Assembly: GCA_965220825.1 (NCBI GenBank)
Contig: OZ244839.1
Location: 434,001 to 498,000, forward strand
Reading direction: 5' to 3'
Origin: G965220825 sp965220825
Lineage (GTDB): Bacteria > Pseudomonadota > Alphaproteobacteria > UBA828
DNA length: 64,000 bases
Under the pieces are notes generated by a model. It worked only from the letters and a program-made list of their open reading frames with translations. It was not told the DNA's origin and searched no databases. Every line of letters starts with the position of its first letter. Positions within the stretch are counted from its first letter, which is position 1. The translations under genes and the position numbers were made by a program. Below, piece by piece: positions 50,102 through 60,944 of the stretch.

Positions 50102-50824
50102 TTATTGGTTCGGCTGCCCCTCGCCCCGATCCAGTGCCCGGATGGCGGCGAGGCCGACCGGCGCACCGTCGAATTCGGCCATGGCATCGCGCAGCGCCTC
50201 CCAGAGATAGGCGGCGGACGCGATGTCGGAGAGGATGTCGTAGGCCGGCATGCCGCCGAGGTCGGCGCGGAGGATGACGGCGTTGAGGCGCGCCAGGTTG
50301 GTCTGGGCGATGGCGTGCTCGGTGAAGAAGGCGGGGCGCAGGTCCACGGCGCAGACCTTGGCGAGCATGGCGGGGGCGTGAGCGCCGGAGAGCAGGAGCC
50401 AGCAACTGGTCTCTTCCCGGTCGACGCGGAAGCAGCCATCGGCGTCCGCCATGCTCCAGGCCTTGTCCAGCGCATCGATCAGCGTGCCGCCGCCGGCCCG
50501 GTCGCCGAGCAGGACGACCTCGCCGGGCCCCAGGCGGGCGATGCGCGTGCCGTCGGCTTGCGGGTAGGTGCGGTTGCTGTCCGCGCCCGGGGCGGCGCCG
50601 TTCGCCGCGAGCCACGGGTCGATGTTCCAGCCCTTGAAGCCCAAGCGCCGGAGCGGCGTAAGGTCCGCGAGCCCGAGCCTCTTCGCGGCGTTTGCCTCCT
50701 CGTCGGTCTCGCCCCCGAAGCTCTCCGCCGCAGCGTAGCCGTTGAGCCGTGCGAAGCCCGCACCGGCCGCCTCGAGCGTGCGGTAGAGCGGGGAGCGGCG
50801 GGCGTAGTCCAGCGGCGCGGTCAT
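50102..50824 (-). CDS. soxG: Sarcosine oxidase gamma subunit-like protein
   Basis: A 240-residue SoxG-type subunit of heterotetrameric sarcosine oxidase, structurally like the GcvT-type domain. Marks are LADLTPLRRLGFKGWNIDPW and CWLLLSGAHAPAMLAKVCAV with AYLWEALRDAMAEF. ATG 50824 lies 2 nt after the alpha stop; a GTG at 50830 overlapping that stop is an alternative. It is last in the soxB-D-A-G operon. Confidence 0.85.
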   Translation of the reverse strand: MTAPLDYARRSPLYRTLEAAGAGFARLNGYAAAESFGGETDEEANAAKRLGLADLTPLRRLGFKGWNIDPWLAANGAAPGADSNRTYPQADGTRIARLGPGEVVLLGDRAGGGTLIDALDKAWSMADADGCFRVDREETSCWLLLSGAHAPAMLAKVCAVDLRPAFFTEHAIAQTNLARLNAVILRADLGGMPAYDILSDIASAAYLWEALRDAMAEFDGAPVGLAAIRALDRGEGQPNQ

Positions 50825-50826
50825 CC

Positions 50827-53739
50827 TCACGCCTCCTGCCGGGTGCCGTCGGGGTCGAAGAAGGGGAGCTTCACGACCCGCGCCTCGACCATGCGTCCGC
50901 CGTCGCTTCTGATATGGATGGCCGTGCCCGGCTCCGCTTGGTCGGGCGCGACATAGGCGAGCCCGATGACCTTCTTCAGGTTCGGTGAGTAGGCGACCGA
51001 GGTGACCCGGCCCAGGATTTCGTCATCCCGGATGACCAGATGGCATTCCTTGGGTTGCCCGGCGCTGCGGTCGGCGATCTCGAAGCCTACCAGCTTGCGG
51101 CTGAGCCCCTTGTCCGCCTGTATCCGCACCGAGCGCATTCCGACATGGAAGGGCTTCTTCCGTGCGATCGCCCAGGCCATGTCGGCCTCGTGGGGCGTGG
51201 TGAGGCCGTCGGTGTCCTGGCCGATGATGATGTGGCCCTTCTCGAGGCGGAGCAGGCGTTGCGCCTCGACACCGAAGGGGCGGATTCCTGCGTCCTTTCC
51301 GGCCGCGAAGAGCGCGTCCCAGAGTGCCTCTCCCTGGCTCGCCGGCACATGCAGCTCGTAGCCGAGCTCGCCGACGAAGCCCACACGGAGCATGAGCGCC
51401 GGGATGCCGGCGACGCGGGCCTCGCGCACCCCCATATAGGGGAAGGCGTCGGGCGAGAGGTCCACGCCTTCAGAGAGCGGCTCCAGCACGTCGCGGCAGC
51501 GGGGCCCGGCGATATTCACGCCCGCGAGCGCCGCCGTGACGTTGGTCACGTCCACGTCCAGCCGCCACTGCGCGTTGTACAGGAGCATCTCGCGATAGAC
51601 GGCGTCCACACCCGATGTGGTCGCGGTCACGTAGAAGTGGTCCTGGTGGAGGCGGCAGGCGACACCGTCGTCCACCACGACGCCCGCCATGTCGGTCATC
51701 AGCACATAGCGCGACCGGCCGACCGGCTGCTTGAGATAGGCGAAGGTGTACATGCGGTTCATGAACTCGGCGGCATCCGGCCCCCGCACGTCGAGCCCGC
51801 CGAGGGTGGAGACGTCGATCACGCCCACATTCTCGCGAACGTTCAGCGTCTCCTGCTGGATCAGCGTCTCGCGGCGGCTGCGCTCGCCGTAATATTCCGG
51901 CCGGAGCCAGAGCCCCGCCGGCATCATCTTGGCACCGGCCTCCAGATGGCGGTGGTGCATGGGCGTGTAGCGCACGGGCTCGAAGCTCCGGCCCGCGAGG
52001 TGGCCCATGGTCACCGGCAGGATGGGCTGGCGCACCGTCGTGGCGCCGGTCTCACCCACACTGCGCCCGGTCGCGCGTGCCAGCAGGCGGATCGCGTTCA
52101 GCGACGAGTGCCGCCCCTGGGACGGGCCCATGCCGTTGGTGGTAAAGCGCTTGAGCAGCTCGATATGGTCGTAGCCCTCGGCGATGGCGTCTTCGATGTC
52201 GCGGACCTGCACGTCCTCGTCGAAATCGACGAACTCCTTGCCCTGCGGATGGGGGAAGATCGGCCAGTCGATGGTCGAGCGCGCAGCCGGGAGCTCACCC
52301 GGTGTGTCGTCCGGTTCGGGCACGGGCGCGCCGGTGCAGCCCGCGTCCTGCGCCGCACGCCTTCCGGCGCGGCGCCCGTCGGCGATCGCCGCATCCAGGC
52401 CGAAGGCGCCGGCCACGGCACCTGCCGCAAAGACGTGGGGCGGAAGCGCGCGGAGGGTGAACATGGCTCGTTCGTCGTCATGGGCGAACGACGCGCCCGC
52501 ATGGTGGAGCAGGGCGCCCGCCGGCGCGTAGCCGCCCGAGACGGCAACCAGATCGCATGAGAAGCTGTCCACGCTGGGCGCAGAGACGCCGTCCTCCAGG
52601 ATGCGGGCGATGCGCAGGCGCGCGAGGCCGCCGCCGCCCCGCCGCGGCACGGCCTCCCAGGGCGCCGCACCGCCATGAACCGGCACGCGGCGTTGGGACA
52701 ACGCGGCGGCGAGCGGGCCTTGCTCCGCCTCCTTCCGCAGGTCGATGACGGCGGCGACCTCGATTCCCGCGTCGATCAGGTCCAGCGCCGCGCCGTAGCC
52801 CTGGTCGCCCGCCGTCGCCACCACGGCGCGCTCGCCGGGTTTGACGCCGTAGAGCTTGATGAGCCGTTGGGCGGCCGATGCCAGCATGACGCCCGGCATG
52901 TCGTTGTTGCGGAACACGAGCGGTTGTTCGTTGCAGCCGGTGGCGACCACGAGCGCCCGGGCGCGCAGCTTGTAGAGCCTGTTGCCGCGCACGAGCGGCA
53001 GCCAGTTGTCGGCATACCAGCCCAAACAGGCGGTGTCGGTCATGGTGGTGACGCCGGCCTCGACGCCCTGCGCGAGTTCCGCCAGGGTGCGCTCGGCACC
53101 GCTGCCATCCGCATCGAACCTGCCATAGAGCAGCGCGCCGCCCGGGCTCGGGTTCTCGTCGACCAGGATCGTCTCCGCGCCCGCCGCCGCCGCTTCGGCG
53201 GCCGCTGCGAGCCCGGCCGGACCGCCGCCCACAACCAGCACGTCGCAGAAGAGATACTGCTTGTCGAAATAGCCGTGGGCGCTCGCGGTATCCAGCGTGC
53301 CGAGCCCCGCTATCCTGCGGATCAGCCGCGCCCATAGCGGCCAGGTCCAGCGCGGTTTGTAGAACGCCTTGTAGTAGAAGCCCGCGGGCAGGAAGCGGTG
53401 AAGCCGGCCGAGCGCCGCCAGCCGGTCGTTCTGGAGCGTGCCCCAGTAGTTCTGGCCCCGCGCCTCGAGTCCGGGTGCGAGCGGCACGCGCTCGGCGAAG
53501 CGGTTGGGCCGTCCGTCGGCCTCCAGCATGGTGTTCGCGTCGAGGCCCGAAAGCGAGTGGATGCCGCGTGCGCGGTGGTATTTGAAGGAGCGCGACAGCA
53601 CCTGGACCCCGTTCGCCGCCAGGGCGCTTGCCACCGTGTCGCCCTGGAAGCCCTCATAGCGCTCGCCCTCGAAGCGGAAGGAGACGGGCGCGCTCCGATC
53701 GATGAGGCGGCCCGCGGGCGCAGGCAGACGGCCGGCCAT
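50827..53739 (-). CDS. soxA: Sarcosine oxidase alpha subunit
   Basis: A 970-residue SoxA. An N-terminal 2Fe-2S-ferredoxin-like domain (FRFEGERYEGFQGDTVASAL), a dinucleotide-binding region VVGGGPAGLAAAAEAAAAGA (about 160-180) for NAD, and a C-terminal aminomethyltransferase (GcvT-like, folate) domain from about 600 (LNVRENVGVIDVSTLGGLDV). The tetramer oxidises sarcosine and passes the one-carbon unit to tetrahydrofolate. Length is typical. Start 53739 overlaps the soxD stop (ATGA); the long upstream frame is not coding. Confidence 0.93.
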   Translation of the reverse strand: MAGRLPAPAGRLIDRSAPVSFRFEGERYEGFQGDTVASALAANGVQVLSRSFKYHRARGIHSLSGLDANTMLEADGRPNRFAERVPLAPGLEARGQNYWGTLQNDRLAALGRLHRFLPAGFYYKAFYKPRWTWPLWARLIRRIAGLGTLDTASAHGYFDKQYLFCDVLVVGGGPAGLAAAAEAAAAGAETILVDENPSPGGALLYGRFDADGSGAERTLAELAQGVEAGVTTMTDTACLGWYADNWLPLVRGNRLYKLRARALVVATGCNEQPLVFRNNDMPGVMLASAAQRLIKLYGVKPGERAVVATAGDQGYGAALDLIDAGIEVAAVIDLRKEAEQGPLAAALSQRRVPVHGGAAPWEAVPRRGGGGLARLRIARILEDGVSAPSVDSFSCDLVAVSGGYAPAGALLHHAGASFAHDDERAMFTLRALPPHVFAAGAVAGAFGLDAAIADGRRAGRRAAQDAGCTGAPVPEPDDTPGELPAARSTIDWPIFPHPQGKEFVDFDEDVQVRDIEDAIAEGYDHIELLKRFTTNGMGPSQGRHSSLNAIRLLARATGRSVGETGATTVRQPILPVTMGHLAGRSFEPVRYTPMHHRHLEAGAKMMPAGLWLRPEYYGERSRRETLIQQETLNVRENVGVIDVSTLGGLDVRGPDAAEFMNRMYTFAYLKQPVGRSRYVLMTDMAGVVVDDGVACRLHQDHFYVTATTSGVDAVYREMLLYNAQWRLDVDVTNVTAALAGVNIAGPRCRDVLEPLSEGVDLSPDAFPYMGVREARVAGIPALMLRVGFVGELGYELHVPASQGEALWDALFAAGKDAGIRPFGVEAQRLLRLEKGHIIIGQDTDGLTTPHEADMAWAIARKKPFHVGMRSVRIQADKGLSRKLVGFEIADRSAGQPKECHLVIRDDEILGRVTSVAYSPNLKKVIGLAYVAPDQAEPGTAIHIRSDGGRMVEARVVKLPFFDPDGTRQEA

Positions 53740-54047
53740 CAGTTGCCGCTCTCGCCTGCCGCCTCGGGCGCGGCGAAGTCCATCCGTTCGCGAAAGACCT
53801 CGCTCGCCGGATAGGTTTTCAGGATCTCGTCGGTCACCGTGTTGCGTTCGGCGATGAACCAGTAGGCGCTGGCGACGTGGCACCACCATTCCCGCACGAC
53901 ACCGGCCGTGTTCTCCTCCAGGAAGACGAACGCGGACCACTCCTCGTCGGAGCAGCGGTGGGGGTCGGGATGCGGCTCCACGGGCCCGCCACAGACGAAC
54001 TCCTGGATATTGCGCGGCCCGTTGAGGGGGCAGGTCATGATTTTCAT
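53739..54047 (-). CDS. soxD: Sarcosine oxidase delta subunit
   Basis: A 102-residue SoxD, the zinc-binding small subunit. The N-terminal MKIMTCPLNGPRNIQEFVCG with C6 and the DPHRCSDEEWSAFVFLEENT block are family-typical; REWWCHVASAYWFIAERNTV follows. It is coupled to soxA and lies 57 nt after soxB. Confidence 0.92.
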   Translation of the reverse strand: MKIMTCPLNGPRNIQEFVCGGPVEPHPDPHRCSDEEWSAFVFLEENTAGVVREWWCHVASAYWFIAERNTVTDEILKTYPASEVFRERMDFAAPEAAGESGN

Positions 54048-54104
54048 GGCGCCGGAGCCGCTGCTGCGCGTTCGCTTGCCGCGGGGATGGGCATCGTTCT
54101 CATC

Positions 54105-55346
54105 CTAGTGCCCCACGGAGGCCGCGCCCTTCTCGCCCACCAGGCTGAAGTCGCGGAAACGGTCCAGCCGGAAGGTCCGGATGAGGTCCGGAACCCGTCC
54201 GGTGGCGATCAGCTCGGCCATGCGCTTGCCGCAGACCGGCGTCGCCTTGAAGCCCCAAGTCCCCCAGCCGGCGTCGATATAGTAGTTCTCGACCGGAGTT
54301 TCACCCATCACGGGCGCGAAATCCGGCGTCATGTCGGTCATGCCGGCCCATTGGCGCAGCACCGGAACGTCCGCCATGAAGGGGAACAGCTCCAGGATGT
54401 GCGCCATCAGCCCCTCGACGAAATCGAGCGTGCCGGAGGTCTGGTAGCGCGGGTACGGGTCCGTCGCCCCGCCCATCACCAGCTCGCCCCGGTCCGACTG
54501 GGTTATGTAGACGTGCAGGCTGCCCGAGACGATGATGGGGTCGAGGAAGGGTTTGAGCGGTAGCGAGACGCAGGCCTGCAACGGGATCGTTCGGATCGGG
54601 AGAACGAAGCCCGCAAGCCGCGCGACCTCGGAGCTGAGCCCCGCCACGGCCTGGGACGCGCGCCCGCAGGCGACCTTGCCGTGGCTGGTCTCGACGCCCG
54701 TGACCCGGCCGTTCTCCGTCGAGATGCCGGTGACTTCCGTTTCCTGGTGGATTTCGACGCCGAGTTCCGCCGCACGTGCCGCATAGGCCCAGGCGACGGC
54801 GTCGTGCCGCGCGATCGCGCCGGGCGGGTGGTAGAGCGCACCCAGCACCGGGTGGCGCACCTCTTCGGACATATTGAGGAGCGGCAGCATGCGCGCGAGA
54901 TCGTCCCGCTCCACCAGTTCGGAGTCGACGCCGAGATGCCTGTTCACCTCGACGCGCCAGCGCGACGTGCGCATGGCGGAGTCCGAGTGCGCGAGGGTGA
55001 AGTGCCCGCGCTCCGAATAGAGGATGTTGTAGTCGAGCGCCTCGCTCAGACCCCGGTAGAGGCGCATGGATTCGTCGTAAAACGCCACGCCCTCCGGCGT
55101 GAGGTAGTTGGAGCGGATGATCGCCGTGTTGCGCCCGGTGTTGCCGCCGCCGATATAGCCCTTGTCGAACACCGCGACATTGCGCATGCCGTGCTCCGCG
55201 GCGAGATAGTAGGCCGTCGCCAGCCCATGCCCGCCGCCGCCGATGATCACGGCGTCGTAGCTGGATTTCAACTCGGGGCGGCGCGCCAGGAAGCGCGTCA
55301 CGGGGCGGCGCTTGGAGAGCCCGTATTTCAGGAGGCCGAATGCCAT
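54105..55346 (-). CDS. soxB: Sarcosine oxidase beta subunit
   Basis: A 413-residue SoxB, the FAD/FMN-containing catalytic subunit of the DAO family. The FAD motif is VIIGGGGHGLATAYYLAAEH (about 33-52). GYIGGGNTGRNTAIIRSNYL follows, with the HPPGAIARHDAVAWAYA block that in homologues holds the covalent-FMN region, and the C-terminal DAGWGTWGFKATPVCGKRMA. It is first in the soxBDAG operon, which degrades sarcosine from glycine betaine or creatine breakdown. Confidence 0.94.
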   Translation of the reverse strand: MAFGLLKYGLSKRRPVTRFLARRPELKSSYDAVIIGGGGHGLATAYYLAAEHGMRNVAVFDKGYIGGGNTGRNTAIIRSNYLTPEGVAFYDESMRLYRGLSEALDYNILYSERGHFTLAHSDSAMRTSRWRVEVNRHLGVDSELVERDDLARMLPLLNMSEEVRHPVLGALYHPPGAIARHDAVAWAYAARAAELGVEIHQETEVTGISTENGRVTGVETSHGKVACGRASQAVAGLSSEVARLAGFVLPIRTIPLQACVSLPLKPFLDPIIVSGSLHVYITQSDRGELVMGGATDPYPRYQTSGTLDFVEGLMAHILELFPFMADVPVLRQWAGMTDMTPDFAPVMGETPVENYYIDAGWGTWGFKATPVCGKRMAELIATGRVPDLIRTFRLDRFRDFSLVGEKGAASVGH

Positions 55347-55453
55347 CGTCCGGAGCCCGCCCGGCCGGACCGGGCGCAGATCTTGCAGTTCACGGTTGAG
55401 CCGATGCCGTGCCCCGAACCGGAGCTTCGATGCCTGCGTCGAACCGAGCGAGC

Positions 55454-55482
55454 AAGCTGCATGGGCGCTCCCGCCATGTCAA
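55454..55482 (-). promoter_or_regulatory. Possible promoter of soxBDAG
   Basis: A perfect TTGACA (55477-55482 on the minus strand) with CAGCTT 17 bp downstream, 108 bp before soxB. The -10 is poor, so the call rests on the -35. Confidence 0.3.
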
Positions 55483-55586
55483 GGACGATCGGACGGGAAG
55501 GTGGGCGGGGGTGCGCGGCCCGCCGCGGGGAAGGGCGCAACGCGGCGTTTCGACAAGGGAGTGACGCGCTGTAGAGTGTGGCGGTC

Positions 55587-56749
55587 ATGAACGGGATCGA
55601 GAATCGAGCGCTGCTCCCAACGGGGCTTCGCGATCTTCTTCCGCCGGAGGCCGCCAACGAGGCGGCGGTCGCCGAGTCGCTGCTCGCCTGTTTCGCCGCC
55701 CACGGTTACGAGCGGGTGAAGCCCCCGCTCGTGGAGTTCGAGGAGAGCCTGCTGAGCGGCGCGGGCGCGGGCCTTGCGGACAGCACCTTCCGCCTGATGG
55801 ACCCCGCCTCCCACCGCATGATGGCGGTGCGCAGCGATCTCACGCCCCAGGTCGCGCGAATCGCGGTCTCCCGCCTCTCCCGCAACCCGCGGCCGCTTCG
55901 GCTGAGCTATGCCGGCGAGATCCTCCGGGTGCGGGGCGGCGAGCTCAGGCCGGACCGCCAGTTGCGCCAGGTGGGCTTCGAACTGATCGGGATCTGCGGT
56001 GCGGCGAGCGATGCCGAGGTCGTACTGCTTGCCGTCGAGGCGCTCGAGGGGCTGGGCCTCGCGGGCGGCGTGTCGGTCGATCTCAACGCGCCGACGCTGG
56101 TCGCCTCCCTGCTTCCCGGCGCGGCGCTCGATGCCACCGCCGCAAGCGGCCTTCGCCAGGCGCTGGACCGCAAGGACGCCGCCGCGGTGGCGAAGCTGGG
56201 CGGTCCGGCGGCGGAAAGCCTGGATGGCCTGCTGCGCGCCACCGGGCCTGCGGAGAAGGCCGTGGCGCTTGCCGGCTCGCTCCCGCTTCAAGGTGCCGCC
56301 GCCGCCGCGCGCGATGCGATGCTTGAGGTCGCGAGGCTCGTGCGCGAGGCCGCCCCGGCGCTTTCGCTCACCATCGACCCGGTGGAGTGGCGCGGCTTCG
56401 AGTATCACACCGGCACCGGCTTCAGCCTGTTCTCGGGCGGGGCGCGGGCCGAGCTCGGTCGCGGTGGGCGGTATCCGGTGGGGGGCAACGGCCTCGCCGG
56501 GCCTGAGGAAGCGACCGGCTGCACGCTCTACATGGAGGCCGTGATGCGCGCCCTGCCGGCGCCGAAAGCGCCACGGCGCATCTACCTGCCTTTCGGCACG
56601 CCGCGTGCGGAAGGTGCCGCACTTCGCGCCGAAGGCTGGATCACGGTGGCGGGTCTCGCGCCGGAAGCGGACGCCGCAGCGGAGGCGCTGAGGCTCGGCT
56701 GCTGTCATGTATGGCGGGACGGTGCACCGGCGCCCTCCGCACAGGAGGG

Positions 56750-56753
<4 letters not shown>
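55587..56753 (+). CDS. hisZ: ATP phosphoribosyltransferase regulatory subunit
   Basis: A 388-residue HisRS-like HisZ, which with short-form HisG forms the first enzyme of histidine synthesis. The class II aminoacyl-tRNA synthetase-like core has LLPTGLRDLLPPEAANEAAV (start) and DSTFRLMDPASHRMMAVRSD, with LTPQVARIAVSRL (motif 2 area). The anticodon-binding domain of true HisRS is absent. ATG 55587 is preferred over GTG 55578. The stop overlaps the purA ATG. hisZ-purA adjacency is frequent in Alphaproteobacteria. Confidence 0.9.
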
Positions 56754-58060
<1,307 letters not shown>

Positions 58061-58138
58061 GCCCGTAGGCTTGGCGGCTCGACGGTATCGGGGCAGGTAT
58101 GCGACCATGACCGGGAGCGGCGGTGCGGAGAACAAGCC

Positions 58139-59281
58139 ATGAAATTGAGCACGGAACGGATATTGACGACCCATGTGGGGAGTCTGCCCCGGCCGTCCGG
58201 CGTCTCCGAGATGCTTCTCGCGAAGGAGGACGGCTCGCTCGCCGATCCACAGGCGTTCGCAGACTGCATGGCGTCTGCGGTCTCGCAGGTCGTGCGCCGG
58301 CAGGTGGAGGTCGGGATCGATGTCGTTTCCGACGGCGAAATGAGCAAGATCAGCTACTCCACCTATGTGCGGGACCGTCTGGAGGGCTTCTCCGGCGACA
58401 GCCCCCGCCGGGTGCCGGCGGATCTCGCGCTGTACCCGGATTATCTTCGCCGCATCGCCGCGGAGGGCCATACGCCCAAGCTCAAGCGCGCCATGTGCAC
58501 CTGCGAGGTCGCCATAAAGGACTCCCTCCCGCTGGAGAAGGACCTCGCCAACATGACGGCGGCGCTGGAGGGCGCAAGCGCCGTCCAGGGTTTCATGAAC
58601 GCGGCCTCCCCGGGCGTGATCTCGGTGTTCCAGCCCAATGCCTATTACCCGAGCGAAGACGCCTATCTCGAAGCGCTCGCCGAGGTCATGCGTGTCGAAT
58701 ACGAAGCGATCCATCAGGCGGGCCTCGTGCTGCAGCTGGATTGCCCCGACCTCGCCATGGGCCGGCATACCATGTATGCCGAGGAGAGTGACGATGTCTT
58801 CCTCCGCCACGCCGAACGCCAGGTGGAAGCGCTCAACCACGCGCTTTCCAACGTGCCGGCCGAGGATGTGCGGCTGCATCTCTGCTGGGGCAACTATGAA
58901 GGACCCCATGTCTGCGATATCGAACTCGGCAAGATCTACGACGTGGTGATGAAGGCGAAGCCCCAGACCGTCTCGTTCGAAGCCGCCAACGCCCGCCACG
59001 CCCACGAGTGGACGGTGTTCGCCGAGCGGGGCGTGCCCGAAGACAAGGTGCTGATGCCGGGCGTGATCGATTCCGTCTCCAACGTGGTGGAGCATCCCGA
59101 ACTGGTTGCCGAGCGCATCTGCCGCTTCGCCGACATCGTGGGGCGGGAGCGGGTGCTCGCAGGCACCGATTGCGGCTTCGGCACGTTCGCGGGCTTCGGC
59201 AAGGTGGATGTGGAAATCTGCTATGCCAAGCTGCGCGCGCTGGCGGAGGGTGCGGCGCTGGCGTCGAAACGGCTCTGGTAG
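58139..59281 (+). CDS. Cobalamin-independent methionine synthase II family protein (COG0620)
   Basis: A 380-residue single-barrel relative of the MetE C-terminal half. TTHVGSLPRPSG at 10-21 is the signature start; zinc ligands would be His and Cys in RLHLCWGNYEGP (about 241-252) and a Cys in GTDCGFGTF (about 343-351). Such stand-alone proteins include core methionine synthases, methyltransferases for other thiols, and epoxyalkane:coenzyme M transferases. It lacks the MetE N-terminal half, so it is unlikely to be the main folate-dependent enzyme. It leads an operon with an amidotransferase gene 1 nt downstream. Confidence 0.82.
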   Translation: MKLSTERILTTHVGSLPRPSGVSEMLLAKEDGSLADPQAFADCMASAVSQVVRRQVEVGIDVVSDGEMSKISYSTYVRDRLEGFSGDSPRRVPADLALYPDYLRRIAAEGHTPKLKRAMCTCEVAIKDSLPLEKDLANMTAALEGASAVQGFMNAASPGVISVFQPNAYYPSEDAYLEALAEVMRVEYEAIHQAGLVLQLDCPDLAMGRHTMYAEESDDVFLRHAERQVEALNHALSNVPAEDVRLHLCWGNYEGPHVCDIELGKIYDVVMKAKPQTVSFEAANARHAHEWTVFAERGVPEDKVLMPGVIDSVSNVVEHPELVAERICRFADIVGRERVLAGTDCGFGTFAGFGKVDVEICYAKLRALAEGAALASKRLW

Positions 59282-59282
59282 G

Positions 59283-60020
59283 GTGCGCGTCCTCGTCCTC
59301 CAGCACTCCGCAATCGACGTTCCCGGGGTCTTTGGCGAGGTTCTTGCCGAAGCCGGGGCGGCGTGGCGGGCGGTGGACCCCTGGCGCGGCGAGCCCATCC
59401 CGCCTCTTGCGGGCTGGGACGCGCTGCTGGCAATGGGCGGGCCGCAGCAGACCGATCAGGAGTCGCGCCACCCCTGGCTCCGTGCGGAGAAGACTTTCCT
59501 GCGCGAGGCCGTTGCCAAGGGCGTGCCGGTGCTGGGCGTCTGCCTCGGCTGCCAGCTTCTGGCGGAGGCCTGCGGCGGCCAAGTCGGACCGCTTGCCGAG
59601 GGCGAGGTCGGTGTTCTGGAATTCGCATTGACCGCCGAGGGCCGGGGCGACCCGCTCTTCGCGGGCCTGCCGGACCGCCCCACCGCCATGCAGTGGCATC
59701 TCAACGCCGTATCGGCACTGCCCCCCGGTGCGCATCTGCTTGCACGGTCCTCGGCGTGCGCCGTGCAGGCATTCCGCATAGGGCGAACGGCCTATGGGGT
59801 CCAGTTCCACATGGAGGTGGACGCGGCGCTGGTGCGGGGCGTGGAGGACTTCCCGGATTATGTGGCGACGCTGGAACGGGAGCAGGGCGCGGGCGCGTTC
59901 GAGCGCCTCGTCGCCGAGACGAAACGAAGCGAGCCGGCGCTCCGCTCGGGCGGCCGCCGGCTGTTCGAGAATTTCATCGCCGCGGCGCTGGCGGAACCCG
60001 GGCCGGCGTCGGCGGGCTGA
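59283..60020 (+). CDS. Class I glutamine amidotransferase-like protein
   Basis: A 245-residue class I GATase domain protein of the GuaA-N/COG0518 type. The nucleophile is C87 in GVCLGCQLLAEA, and the His-Glu pair is in GVQFHMEVD (about 176-184). AMGGPQQTD is the oxyanion region. The GTG start at 59283 lies 1 nt after the previous stop. No synthetase domain is attached, so it acts as a gamma-glutamyl hydrolase or amidotransferase with an unknown partner. Confidence 0.82.
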   Translation: MRVLVLQHSAIDVPGVFGEVLAEAGAAWRAVDPWRGEPIPPLAGWDALLAMGGPQQTDQESRHPWLRAEKTFLREAVAKGVPVLGVCLGCQLLAEACGGQVGPLAEGEVGVLEFALTAEGRGDPLFAGLPDRPTAMQWHLNAVSALPPGAHLLARSSACAVQAFRIGRTAYGVQFHMEVDAALVRGVEDFPDYVATLEREQGAGAFERLVAETKRSEPALRSGGRRLFENFIAAALAEPGPASAG

Positions 60021-60064
60021 GGCCGCTTCGCCACGGGCGGGGCCGCCGGGAGAGGAGATAGGGA

Positions 60065-60886
60065 ATGGAGCGGACGGATCGCGAACGCGCGCGGGAAGCA
60101 GGTGGCCTCCTGTGGCGGGCCTGGCGGGAGCGGAAGCCGATCGACGCACTGCCCGATGCCTTGCGCCCCACCTCGCTCGAGGCGGCCTACGCGGTTCAGG
60201 ACGGGCTCGTGGAGAGCGCGGGGCTCGCCGTCGGCGGCTACAAGATTGGCGCGACGAACGCGAAGGTGCAGGCGCTCTTCGGCGTGGACGGGCCGTTCTC
60301 GGGCCGCGTCTTCAAAGACCATATCGGCGCGAGCCCGCTTCTCGTGCCGGCGGGCCGGGTGAACTTCCATGTGATCGAGGCGGAGTTCGATTTCGTCATG
60401 GGCCGGACGCTTCCGCCGCGGGAGGCGCCCTATGTCCGCGAGGAGGTGAAGGCCGCCGTCGCCGCCGTGCATCCCGCCATCGAGGTCCCCGATTCCCGCT
60501 ATACGGACTGGCTTGCCATGAAGGCCGCCGATCTGATCGCCGACAACGCCATCGGCTGTCTTCTCTGCCTGGGTGCGCCATCCCCGGACGGCCTGGAGCG
60601 CGACCTCGCGGATCAGCCGGTCACCGTGCGCGTGGACGGCGAGGTCCGTGCGGAGGGTGCGGGCCGCAATGTGCTGGGCGATCCGTGGAACGTGCTGGTC
60701 TGGCTCGCCAACCATCTGAGCGCGCGCGGGCTCCCGCTCTCCACCGGCGCGGTGGTGACGACGGGAAGCGCCACCGAAGTGGTCAAGTGCCGGCCGGGCG
60801 AGACGGTAACGGCCGATTTCGGCCCCATCGGTAGGGCGGAAGTTCGTTTCGAGACGCCGGAGGAGACCCCGGCACGGACGGAGTGA
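60065..60886 (+). CDS. 2-keto-4-pentenoate hydratase/fumarylacetoacetase-fold protein
   Basis: A 273-residue MhpD-like hydratase or decarboxylase of the FAH superfamily. VGGYKIGATNAKVQALFGV (about 57-75), the metal-binding VIEAEFDFVMGR (E-x-E, about 104-115), and the closing VVTTGSATEVVKCRPGETV are typical. In aromatic meta-cleavage it would hydrate 2-hydroxypenta-2,4-dienoate, but no ring-cleavage dioxygenase is in the window. It follows the amidotransferase by 44 nt. Confidence 0.87.
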   Translation: MERTDRERAREAGGLLWRAWRERKPIDALPDALRPTSLEAAYAVQDGLVESAGLAVGGYKIGATNAKVQALFGVDGPFSGRVFKDHIGASPLLVPAGRVNFHVIEAEFDFVMGRTLPPREAPYVREEVKAAVAAVHPAIEVPDSRYTDWLAMKAADLIADNAIGCLLCLGAPSPDGLERDLADQPVTVRVDGEVRAEGAGRNVLGDPWNVLVWLANHLSARGLPLSTGAVVTTGSATEVVKCRPGETVTADFGPIGRAEVRFETPEETPARTE

Positions 60887-60944
60887 CGCGGATCCGGCAC
60901 GTGATCCCCTCTCGCGGCCGGCCGCCGGCAATGGGCACTGCTCC